Below are positions 1 to 9,226 of a DNA stretch of 64,000 nt, piece by piece. The notes under the pieces were generated by a model. The model was given only the letters and a program-made list of their open reading frames with translations, did not search any database and was not told the DNA's origin. The DNA is from Cricetomys ansorgei (taxonomy: Eukaryota > Chordata > Mammalia > Rodentia > Nesomyidae): the NCBI GenBank assembly GCA_026225945.1, contig JAMJFZ010003624.1, positions 9,707,001-9,771,000 of the forward strand, written 5' to 3'. Numbering within the stretch: position 1 is the first letter of the stretch; the number at the start of each line of letters is the position of its first letter. The position numbers were made by a program, and so were the translations under genes.

Positions 1-19
1 TGCCAAAAGCACAGGTCAC

Positions 20-285
20 ATGACATTGAAATATAGAGAAGAGATCAGTCCATCGAGACTGGCAGACTAGTGGTTGCCAGGACCGGGGAGAAGACGGACG
101 TAGGGTGTCACCACTTAGCAGGAACCATGTTTCCTTTCAGGTAATGAAATGCTTTGGAGTTAGACAGGCACTGCTGTGGGTACAATATTATAAATGTGCT
201 AAAGGCCACCAACTTGTTCACTTTCTAATGATTAATTGAATTCACCTCACTTTAAAGACAAAATGTAACCTGCGGGTTAGCCCTG
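20..285 (+). repeat. Ancient L1 3' UTR fragment
   Basis: The segment resembles the 3' untranslated end of old mammalian-wide L1 (L1M-type) elements. It has the phrase 'agtggttgccagg' near 70. Further on, a region near 195-265 reads like the 'aatgtgcttaatgccac...ttgtacacttt' terminal block. The copy is heavily diverged, so it predates the rodent SINEs in the window. The family is assigned from remembered repeat sequence, not from alignment. Confidence 0.55.
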
Positions 286-800
286 ATAAGAGTCTCAGGC
301 AAGAGACAGACAAGAAGAACCAGCTGTGGAGTAATAGGTGGGACTGTCCAGTAGACACACAAGGCTCTCGCAGCTGGAATGAGCAGGCACGGGTCTGCAG
401 ACCTCAGAACGTCAAAAGCTGTCATGGTAGAAAGTTTGGTAAGAACGCTGTGTGGACCCTGCTGAGAGGGGGCTCTGACTTGGTGGGGAGGGCTTCGCCC
501 TTGTTCTGCACTCTCCTACTGTCTTCATTCACTTATGTTCCCCCGAAGCTCCTGTTCTCCACACTCAACAAGGGAGACCCCCACCGCATATATGTGCATA
601 TGCACAGAGTCCTTAAGGCTTCGCACGACGCCTGGTGAGTTGTAGACCCCTGAAAAAAATTAGATTTGTGAGTTTTGAAAAGTTCAGGATATCCTTTCCA
701 AAAATAAAACTTTTATTAATAATTTGAGTTTTATATAATATATGACAGTAACACCCTCTTCCCATTCCTCCCTGTTCCTCCTTCCTACCTCTATGTCCTC
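286..800. other. Intergenic sequence, nothing recognised
   Basis: This is mixed-composition single-copy-looking DNA with no repeat family, RNA gene or exon that I can recognise. The short open frame at 450-638 has no recognisable protein features. Confidence 0.6.
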
Positions 801-862
801 AAAAAGAAAGAAAAAAAGAAAGAAAGAAAGAGAAAAAAAGAAGAGAAAAAAGAAAAGAAAAT
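801..862. repeat. (GAAA)n purine-rich simple repeat
   Basis: The tract is an interrupted run of A and G only, mainly GAAA units. The lysine/glutamate/arginine-rich reading frame through it and the phenylalanine-rich frame on the other strand are by-products of the repeat. Confidence 0.9.
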
Positions 863-1020
863 TAAGTCCAGCTAATGTGACAGGAACATGGACCATGGGC
901 ATCACCATGAATCCCAAGGAAGCAGGCCACTCCAAGAATGGATACCCACCAGGCCCATACCAGCCCAAGACCAAGCATGATGATGCTTGACCAGGAGTCG
1001 GGTCCCACAACCCAAGTCTG

Positions 1021-1475
1021 CAGACACCCAGACATCGCCCAGGCTCTCAGATACCTTATGAGCACCAGGGCATCCTGCAGGTTCCCAGACAGCCTGCAGG
1101 CACCAGGGCATCCCACAGGCACCATGACTCCCCACAGGCCCCTGGACATCTCACAGGCACCAGAATATTTTGTGGGCATTGGGCCATCCTACAGACACTG
1201 GCACCTCCCACAAGCACCAGGGCCTCCTGCAGGCACCTGGATATCCCACAGGTATCCAGACATCTCATAGGCACCAGGACTTTCCACGGGCACCAGGATA
1301 TCTCCCAGGCTCCAGGGACTCCCGCAGACACCCAGGCATCACACAGGCCCTGGGTCAACCTGCAGACACTTGGACATCCCACAGGTACCTGAACATTCTG
1401 CAGGCACATGACATCACATAGGCACCTGGACATCCAGCAGTCACCAGGGCCTCCCACAGGTATCAGGACTTTCAA
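1021..1475. repeat. 19-bp minisatellite, about 24 units
   Basis: A tandem array with a 19-bp unit close to CAGGCACCAGGACATCCCA, repeating from 1021 to 1475. Nearly every unit is exactly 19 bp; one near 1400 is 18 bp. Units differ from each other by several substitutions, so the array is old or evolves by point mutation more than by homogenisation. Because 19 is not a multiple of 3, three units make 57 bp (19 codons). Every frame on both strands therefore reads as a 19-residue repeat, which explains the overlapping open frames on both strands at 862-1475. None of these frames is supported as a gene. Confidence 0.9.
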
Positions 1476-2361
1476 ACAGTGCAGGATATTCTAATGGTAA
1501 AGTTAGTGGTAAAAGCTTCTTTTTTTTTTTTAACATTTTGTAGTGTTTGAGACAAATTCCAGAACCTACATGTTTTACCACTGACTATATCCCCCATTTT
1601 AGTTAATTAAAAACAGTTCCAAATATAATGTCTGATGTGCTATTGTTCATCAACATGTACACACACACACTTGCCTCGCAGCACCACACAAAGCTCTCAG
1701 TTTGACCACGGCTCTCAGTCTCTGTCTCTAATGTTTAAATAATATTTGTAGCTTGTCCCATTTACAGGGGTGCTGTGAGGCTTCAAGAGATATGTTCATT
1801 AAGAGCCTAGCATTCACATAACACAAAATATTTTCCTTGATAAGTGTAATAGCTACCCTGGCAAGCTCTGTTCCAGACATGCGGTGACTGGGAAGGGGCC
1901 AGGGTGAAGGATGAGCCAGTGTGTAGCCCCAACTTTATCTCAGAGTCTAGGATGAGCAATGAGAGATAGACAGAGCCAGGGCTGGCCCGAAGCACGAGGC
2001 TCCAGGGAGATTAGATGAGAACAAAGCTCTGCGGTCACCTCTCTTCTCCAGCCCCTGGATAGCTTGAGGTCAATCGTAAGGAGACTTGCTTCACACTGGA
2101 CAGTTCCCAGCCCAGCCACCCGACACGGATGGATGTCTTTCCTCCTGGTGTGTCTCAGAAGTAAGACTGACTACGAGGGCCTTTGTTTAGTCTTCCAGAA
2201 AAGCAAAGCAAAACTGAAGCCACACCAACGACTTCAAATCTTCTTAAATATTGAAAATAAGAAAAAGAACAGTGGAGATAATAGTTGTTTTTTTTTTTAA
2301 ATCACCCACATGCCAACATTTCAAAAACAGTGACTTTTCTTCTTTAAAAACAAACAAAACA

Positions 2362-2363
<2 letters not shown>
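1476..2363. other. Intergenic sequence, nothing recognised
   Basis: The stretch is non-coding, with a T run at about 1519-1530 and a short CA tract near 1661-1671. I see no exon or known repeat family in it. Confidence 0.6.

Positions 2364-2402
<39 letters not shown>
2364..2402. repeat. (TA)n microsatellite
   Basis: About 19 uninterrupted TA dinucleotides, followed by CACACC. Such tracts are length-polymorphic and can extrude cruciforms. Confidence 0.95.
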
Positions 2403-2407
<5 letters not shown>

Positions 2408-2559
2408 CTTCTTATTCTCTGCCTTTGCTTTTGCTTCTTGCTTTTATTGGGACAAAATGTGAAATAAACTTCCTTAATTCCAAACACTGCTGGCAGCTTA
2501 GGATTCCATTAATGTACCCTTTCCCCTCAGCTGTGCAGGGCCCTCGTTTGCAGTCAGTT

Positions 2560-3070
2560 CATTCTGCACTGATGTATATTTCATTGCCCAAGGCTTAATT
2601 TTGATTTATTGTCCATCCATAAATTAGAAAAATATGCTGTGGAATTCCATCCCGCTGAAAAGCTGTGCCTGATGTCAGGGGACTGGGTGATATTTAAGAT
2701 GTCAGAAATACATATTGGATTAGTGTGCTTTGTTTCCCCACAACAGCAGGTGTTTAATCATAGCTGATGGCTGAAGTTAAATGCATTAGGACAGCAACAA
2801 CCAAGAAGATGGAGTTTTTCTAAGCCACACAAACTCCGGGATAAATAACTCAAAACTAATTGTGTGTCCACATCTTAGATACATTTTTATTTACTTAATA
2901 CATTAAACAATGAAAATAGCCTCTGGCGCTTAACTCCATGTTTAAGAGCCTGCACAAATATTTTATGCTAGTGAAATGTTGGCTGTTTAAACATAATTAC
3001 AATTTCCCTTACCGGCCCTCTGGCGGCTTTATACAAGACATTTCTTAAAGCAGAAAAGAGATCTCTCAGC
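2560..3070. promoter_or_regulatory. Candidate conserved non-coding element
   Basis: This block is repeat-free and AT-rich, with dense homeodomain-like words: TTAATTTTGATTTATTG near 2595, GGATTA (OTX/PITX type) at 2717-2722, and TTTAATCATAGCTGATGG near 2753. This texture is typical of deeply conserved developmental enhancers. Conservation itself cannot be seen from one sequence, so the call is inference. Confidence 0.35.
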
Positions 3071-3974
3071 CATTCCGACGTAGGGAATTTTCAGGCTTGC
3101 TTTTGGTTGTGGTTTCTAAATGTAATTTGAATTTTTTTTTTTCCTCTCTGTGTAAATGCCCATCTCGTTAAAACAAGGCACCGTGTATCTGTCGGCTGGG
3201 CTTTTTCCGCCTTCCTTTTTTTTTCTTTTTGTGAAGTACCAGTTCCCCTTGCCATCATGTTTATATTAATTAGAGTTCTATGTATATAGAAAAAAAAATG
3301 ATCAGGCTTGGTGTGGAGCAATTTAGCTGGAGGCTGGAGAGAGGACGCTTAGGAGAGCAAACATTTTCAAGGTGTACCCAGTGACCTGTGACCGGCTGGG
3401 AGATTCATGGCGAGAACGGTATATTTTGACACAACAGTGATTTGATTAAAAGAGAAAGTAATGGATTTAAGCAGTCGCTATGAGGATGTAGCCAGACTTT
3501 GGTAGCTTTTTGCAATTTACTTCTCAGACCAGGGATGGAGCAGCAAAGAGGATTTTTTTTCCTTCTTTCTGCTGAAAAAAGGAAAGATTCGTACGCAACT
3601 ATAAACGAACACTGAGCGGCTGGAGCAGAGGGCCCCTTCGCCCCTTACCCGACTGCAGAGGAGTCAGAATAAAACCAAGGCGCAGAAAATGCTTACATCA
3701 CTTTGAGACTAGGGTTAGAGTTAAATCTGGGTATTTTTAAAGGGATCATACTGTAGTTGTTCTCAATGGATCGTCTCTGAAGAAGAAAACGTAATTGTCT
3801 GCCTTTGGAGAAAAACCAAAATTTGTATGAGAGAGTAAGAGTACTTCATTTGTTCCATCAAAGATGAACAGTTCGACACCAGCCGCCCCCCAGAGAGTTC
3901 TAACATCCCTAGATTCAATGCAACATCAACATTAATTTTTAAAAAATCTTTTGTCTTTAAAGATGTCATATAAA
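3071..3974. other. Intergenic sequence, nothing recognised
   Basis: Unique-looking AT-rich DNA with pyrimidine runs near 3130 and 3215. No exon signals or known repeat were recognised. Confidence 0.55.
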
Positions 3975-5000
3975 TCTACATCGATCATATCCACACCTCA
4001 CCCCCCAATTCCCCGCCCCCATCCTGTCTCCCTCCCTACTTCATATCCCCCTTTTATAATTATTTGTTTAACTTTTTTTTTTACTCACCAAATCTAATCA
4101 GTGCTGCCCATGGGTACATGAATGTAGGGTCACCCACTGGGGTATGGGGAGCCTGCTGGTGTCCACACTCCTAAAGAAAAGTGACTGTCTTTCTCCCAGG
4201 AACTCCCAGTAGCCCTTCCACGAGAGGTGGGGCCTTGGTAGCACCCCCCATTCATACTGGTTGGCTTGGTCTTGTGGAGGCAACCACAGCTGTTGGGAGT
4301 TGAATGTCGTCTGGAGGATAGCGTTTCACACACGGCACCCCTTCCCCATTCTCCGGCTTCTGCACTTTCTCCCCACCCTTTCCTCCATGGTCCCCCTGAG
4401 CTTTGCAGAGGAGGTTGATGGCGATGTTGTATCTGCAGCTGAGCAACCACATAATTCCTTAAGGACTTGAACTTGAAGAAGCTTCTCTGACCAAGGTTGG
4501 GAGCAGCACGAATCTATAGATATAAATGTAAATACTAAAAAGACAGTAAACATTTAGAAAGACATCAATAGGTTCTTGCCTAGGAACTATGGTTTCCATA
4601 GCCTTGGGTTTCAACCATGTTTCCAGCACTCCCTCCAGTGGAGCAGGCTTCAGTTCTAATCGGAACAGCAGGGGGTTTCCCCTATAAAGTCTTGCCACTA
4701 TTGCACCAGTGGGCACACATTGTCTGGTATGTTGTTATTACATCTCTGGGTAAGATCATTGTTACTTTCTCTCCAAGAAGCCTGCCTAGCACCTGCCAGC
4801 ACTATGAAAGCTCGCCATTGAGGAGTTTCCTGGCTAATTCAAGATTGTTTTCCCGTGTCCTGCAACCCAAGTATGGGTGTCTTCAGTAAAAGGTGCTTAC
4901 CGTCTAGTTATGGTAGGCCGCCAAGAGCACTGGCAATAGCCTGTACTTTTTTGGGTGCCACTTGGGCATCTCTGTAAAGTGTCTTTGGGGGAGGTAACCC
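3975..5000. repeat. Rodent dispersed repeat, probably L1-related
   Basis: The sequence matches my memory of a recurrent rodent repeat. The recognisable pieces are a C-rich leader near 4000-4045, a T run near 4073, then 'aatcagtgctgcccatgggt', 'ggtggggccttgg' and 'caaccacagctgttggg'. Further blocks near 4620-4960 also belong to it. It directly abuts L1 ORF2-derived sequence on its right, which suggests one L1-family fragment or a nested pair. I cannot assign the exact subfamily or orientation. The open frames at 4098-4889 on both strands are relics inside it. Confidence 0.45.
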
Positions 5001-5004
5001 AGCA

Positions 5005-5505
5005 CCCTGCAAGGACCTCAACCTAAGACCTGACACTATTAAACTATTAGAGGGAAAAGTAGGGACTTCACGTCAAGTTATAGGCACACGGAATGACATC
5101 CTAAGTAGGACTCCAGTGGCCTAGGGAATGGTACTAATAACTAGCAAATGGGATCTCATGAAACTAAAAAGCTTCTGTACAGCAAAGGAAGTGACTATAG
5201 AATCAGAGAAAATCTTCACCAGCTACACATCTAACAAAGGATTAGTATCTAGAATATACAAAGAACTCAAAATACTAAACACCAAGAAACAAGCCAACCA
5301 ATTAAAACTGAGCTATGAAACTGAGCAGAAAGTTCTCAACAGAAGCAATACAAATGTCTAGAGAACACTTTGAAAAGTGTTCAACATCCTTAGCTCTCAG
5401 GGAAATGCAGATTAAAACTACACTAAGATTTTGTCTCACCTCTGTCAAAGTGGCCATCAAATGTGATTCTATACACTGTTTGGGAACAACTCAGGGTGAT
5501 TAACA
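5005..5505 (+). pseudogene. L1 ORF2 C-terminal remnant
   Basis: This is a decayed copy of the 3' part of LINE-1 ORF2, downstream of the reverse transcriptase domain. Broken plus-strand frames give typical L1 phrases: LKSFCTAKE near 5160, [13 protein letters not shown] near 5208, and EKCSTSLALREMQIKTT near 5368-5420. The two pieces lie in different frames (5128-5361 and 5315-5503), so the copy is frameshifted and truncated. It cannot encode a functional retrotransposon protein. Its divergence from the consensus indicates an old insertion. Confidence 0.85.
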
Positions 5506-5585
5506 ACCAAACAGGTTTAAAAGAAGCCCAAGCTCATTCTCAACTACATAAGAAGTTTGATGCCATCCTGGGCTACATCCAGAGA

Positions 5586-5638
5586 AAGGGACGGAGGGAG
5601 GGAGAGGGAAAAAGAGGGAGAGAGGGAGAGAGAAAGAA
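5586..5638. repeat. (GGGA)n / GA-rich simple repeat
   Basis: A purine-only tract of GGGA and GAGA units. It follows a short SINE-like phrase ('gccatcctgggctacatccagag', about 5560-5584) that may be a remnant of a B1-related element. Confidence 0.8.
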
Positions 5639-5968
5639 TATGAGAGTGAGCGTGAATATACATGGTTATGGTAACAATGTGAGTTGTAAATTACAAACCC
5701 GATCTGTGTTTTATGATCCCATTAATCCAAGAACACGATAAAAAGCAAAATGAAAGACATCCATTCTATATGTGTGCATACATTCCAGAATGACCGACAC
5801 TCTCTAGAAAGAGCTCGAAGGCAAACGGTGAGCAGTATCACTTCTGGGGGGATTCCAGTTTTTTTTTTTTTTTACATGCTTTTGTGCTGTTTTATTTTAT
5901 TTATAATTGTACTGTTTGGGATAATATATGCACTAATTTTTTAAATAGTTCAATAAAATTTTGTTCTT
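5639..5968. other. Intergenic AT-rich sequence
   Basis: Nothing is recognised apart from a 15-base T run at 5859-5873. The right end is the first copy of the direct repeat that flanks the neighbouring SINE pair. Confidence 0.6.
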
Positions 5969-5982
5969 AAAGAAAAAGGAAG

Positions 5983-6138
5983 TCAGGTGATGGTGACATT
6001 CACCTTTAATCCTAGTACTTGGCAGGCAGAGGCAGGCAGATCTCTGTGAGTTCGAGGCCAGCCTGGTCTACAAAGTGAGTTCCAGAACAGCCAGAGTTAC
6101 AACAGAGAAACCCTGTCTCGTTAAAAAAAAAAAAAAAA
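5983..6138 (+). repeat. B1 SINE
   Basis: Nearly full-length B1 (7SL RNA-derived, non-autonomous, mobilised by L1). It carries the standard B1 blocks 'cctttaatcctagtact', 'ggcaggcagatctctgtgag' and 'ccagcctggtctacaaagtg'. It ends with 'gaaaccctgtctcg' and an A-rich tail from 6123. The 14-bp direct repeat on its left (5969-5982) is not repeated after its own tail but after the B3 element that follows, so the two elements appear to share one insertion event. Confidence 0.95.
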
Positions 6139-6181
6139 CAAAACCTTCTAACCTTCTAGTACTTTCTTGGTATTTTCTTTG

Positions 6182-6338
6182 GGGGCTAGAGAGGTGGCTC
6201 AGAAGTTAAGAGCACTGGTTACTCTTCCAGAGGACCTAGGTTTAATTTCCGGCACCCAATGGTTTGTAACTCCAGTTCCAGGGGACCTAACACCCTCACA
6301 CAGATACACATAAAATAAAATAACATAAATTATTTAAA
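6182..6338 (+). repeat. B3 (B2-type) SINE
   Basis: A tRNA-derived SINE. The pol III A-box region is 'gtggctcagaagttaagag' and the B-box region is 'aggtttaatttccggc'. The B3-type body has 'aactccagttccaggggacc' and the tail is AAATAAA-rich. It ends at the second copy of the 14-bp repeat (6339-6352). About 43 bp of non-SINE sequence containing TTTT separates it from the B1 to the left. Confidence 0.92.
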
Positions 6339-6352
6339 AAAGAAAAAGGAAG

Positions 6353-7889
6353 CCTATTCTCTACTTTTATTCATAGATCTTGCCTCAATAAAGATCAGTC
6401 GTCATTATTTTTTATTACCACTGTGTTGAATGAAAGAGCCACTGAATGTTACTGTAAAGTAAATTAATTTTTTTAAAAGGTTTTAAAATATAGTCCTGAT
6501 GAGGCACCCACATGGAGCAGAGTATTAAAACAGAGCTCTGTTGGCTAGCTGTTCAGTCTTCTCCCTGGGTCTCTCATTATTCCAGGTGCTTACCTTGATC
6601 ACTCCAAGCATCTATAATCCCAAACCATTAGCTTTTTAAAGCACAATGCCCCAAACACCCAGATACTGATATCGCTCTTTACCTTAGCCTTTCCAGTAAT
6701 AAGATTCTATTTGATAAAAATTTTAGTTTTCACAACCATGATGTTTTAAAGTGATATTTTGGTACTTCCATTAAAAGAAAGAGAGAGAGAGAATGTTCTA
6801 AAATGCAGTTTTCTCATTTATTGAAATAATCTTAATATGCTTTAGTATCTTCTTATGTTTGCAGCTGATATCCCACAGTATAGTAATTTCAGAGAGAAGT
6901 AGATCTCCATGTGGGAAAACCGCGTGGGTCACTGACAACGATGCTATTTGTCTCCTGGAATTTGAGGTTACCCCACCCCACTCTAGCCACAAGCCTGCCG
7001 ATGTGAAGCCGAGCTGTCACGCTTGCGAATCTACGTACTTGAGTAAATATAATCCCCGGCTGAAAAGCAAATTCTGAAGAAAGAGCATCAGCTACAGACA
7101 ACTGAATAGTTTTCCCGTAAATTAAAATTTAGCATAAACTGTTGCAGCATTTGGATATGTCATGATGGGGAAACAAACGCAGCCACTAAAAGTCGTAATA
7201 GAGTAGTGTTTTCCTTTATAAACGATCTACTTTCAATGCCTTGATTATGTTTCTTTCTTGTCCCCCTTTCCTCCTCCTCCTCCCCCTCCCCCTCCTTCTC
7301 CTCCAGCTGGGGGACAGGGGGAGGGCGGGGCCCCGTGTCCTGGAGTTTATAGTTCCTAAAGTCTCCTCTCACTGTATCCTCTTCTGCGAAACCGAGTTGT
7401 TCCTCAACCCCAAGGACAACGACCTCCTCCAGGGCCCAGCTGACCCTCGCAGTCACCTGCTCTAGCCCTCCGAAGGCACCGACCACGACTGTGGGGTCTG
7501 CTCCGCCAGTGCCAGTCAAGAGCCGCCCTGGGTCTCCAGCCCCTTCACCGACGTCCTGTCCGGACTGCTGTGGCCCCCAGCATCAGGACCACAGTGGTCT
7601 CTGCCTTTCTCTTATTAATTTTTTTTTAATTGTAAATCATTACTCAGCTCAGCTCAGTCACCGGGCACACTGTGTTTAATAAATTAGCTTAATCTAGCCC
7701 GCAAGTGCTTTTGCGAGTGCACTGCTTCCTCTGGTTAAGGAAAGCATTTGTATCGGCCCGGTGCGGGACTGGGCGCAGCTGCCCAGGGCCTCATGGATGG
7801 ACTGCAGGCTGGGGCCTGGGGCGCTGTGTGGCCCCGCGGCCTCTTTGTCCTGGGCAGGCTGGAGCCACCAGCTTCCAGGCTACCCAGGC
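6353..7889. other. Intergenic sequence with pyrimidine tract
   Basis: The left two-thirds is AT-rich and unremarkable, with a short GA tract near 6776-6792. From 7261 to 7304 there is a pure C/T tract of TCC units, followed by a GC-rich stretch containing a GC box (GGGCGGGGC, 7323-7331). Open frames on both strands here (for example 7160-7519 minus) are low-complexity by-products of the tract. I see no gene. Confidence 0.55.
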
Positions 7890-8330
7890 CCTGCACATTC
7901 CACGCTTCCAAAGGGGCCTCTTTAATAGCTCCCCGTGAAATAATAACTCATTATGTCACCAGGAAGGAAGAAAGGGAGTTAAGCATCTTGATGGGATTAG
8001 AGGAAACCCCCGCAGAGATGATTTAGGGGCCGTGATAATTCATTTAATAGGGGCCTGGGGCAAATTGCTAGACAGGGAAATGGAACCGAGTCGGCTAGAA
8101 AGGGCGAGGGCTAGGCTGTGTGGGAGAGCTGGCTTCATTAGCAATATTTAAGAGATTCCATTTAGGAAGGAGCCATAAACTGCAGTACTATTTTATCCAC
8201 CTGGTTTGGTGGTCTTTAGCTTTCCTCGGCGTGAATATTAAATTTGGAATGGCCCTCCAGCAACGCATTGAGGGAAGTGCTCTTTGGCTGTTATTTGTAT
8301 GGTTGGTTTAGCCTCTCGTTTGTTAACCTT
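7890..8330. promoter_or_regulatory. Candidate conserved non-coding element
   Basis: Repeat-free block with homeodomain-type words: TAATAACTCATTA at 7941-7953, GGATTA at 7994-7999, and GATAATTCATTTAATAG near 8034. The sequence around 8130-8260 has the even, motif-dense texture of developmental enhancers. This is inferred from composition only. Confidence 0.35.
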
Positions 8331-8825
8331 TTAAAATGAGTATCATTGAAAATGGATGGCTGTGCAAGCAGAGATTAGGGGGAGAACGAGGCGTTAGGAT
8401 AGGTTGTTACTAAACTGGGTGAAAGATTGAAGTTTTTATTGATGGGATGACAAAAGGCACGCAGTGTGTTAGTAAATGGCAAATGAGTTTGACCATCCCC
8501 GGTTTTCGCGCAGCTTCTGTGAAGTTGTTCCGTTCAAAGCCACCTACCCCAGGGACCACAGAGCAAGGGGCACAGATGGTACCTGCTCCCTGACAGACAC
8601 ACTGAGGGCTCATACACGTGTCAGGAAGTGTTTGCTCGGACAGAATATTCCAGTTTCAGAGAGGCAAAGGTCATATGCTTTGGACTGGAAAACTACTTCC
8701 TTCAAATGTGCTCTTCTTATGAATGGGGCTGCTGCCAGGGTACTTCACAAACCCCAAAAGTTTGAATTCATCTGGTGACAGCTAAAATGCAAACAATATC
8801 CGATCACCCCTCCCACCCACCCCCA
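8331..8825. other. Intergenic sequence, nothing recognised
   Basis: No repeat family or exon recognised. Frames at 8410-8778 on both strands are short and featureless. Confidence 0.55.
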
Positions 8826-8957
8826 AGACACCCTGTTGTAACTCTAGCTGACTTGGAACTCACTCTGTAGACCAGGCTGGCCTCGAACCCACAGAGATCC
8901 ACCTGCCTCTGCCTCCAGAGTGCTGGGATTAAAGGTGTGCGCCACCACCGCCTGGCT
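8826..8957 (-). repeat. B1 SINE
   Basis: B1 in reverse orientation, with 'tggaactcactctgtagacc', 'ctgcctctgcctcc' and 'gggattaaaggtgtgcgcca' (8867-8944). The end corresponding to the B1 3' part is degraded ('accctgttgtaactctagctg'). It is truncated or diverged relative to full length. Confidence 0.93.
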
Positions 8958-9188
8958 ATCTGATTACGTTTGATGTGTGCTCTCTGCTGTGGATTGTGAC
9001 TTTCCCACACATCACCTGCCACCAATGTGGAAAGTCCTTCCAATGAGGACAAGACCTTCGCTCCATGTCTCAAACGTTTGCCTGCCCTTCCACTCATTCA
9101 GAGCATCTATATTTGAAAATCAAATATTATCGCTGACTTCCTCTTCTTTTGAAAAGGAAAACTATCCCAGATAGGATGTATTATTTGC

Positions 9189-9226
9189 TCTTCTTCTTTC
9201 CTCCTCCTCCTCCTTCTCTTCTTCAT
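9189..9226. repeat. TC/TCC-rich simple repeat
   Basis: A pyrimidine-only tract of TTC and TCC units. The lysine/arginine-rich frame on the minus strand comes from it. Confidence 0.85.

Noticed and set aside
862..1475. Several overlapping open frames of 77-139 codons on both strands
   Set aside because: They all lie in the 19-bp minisatellite, whose non-triplet period opens every frame.
1021..1475. CRISPR-like repeat array
   Set aside because: The 19-bp units are contiguous with no spacers, and the genome is a rodent.
6339..6352. Direct repeat as chance similarity of A-rich DNA
   Set aside because: Chance was considered because the word is A-rich, but 14 identical bases including GGAAG placed exactly at both SINE boundaries make a target-site duplication more likely.
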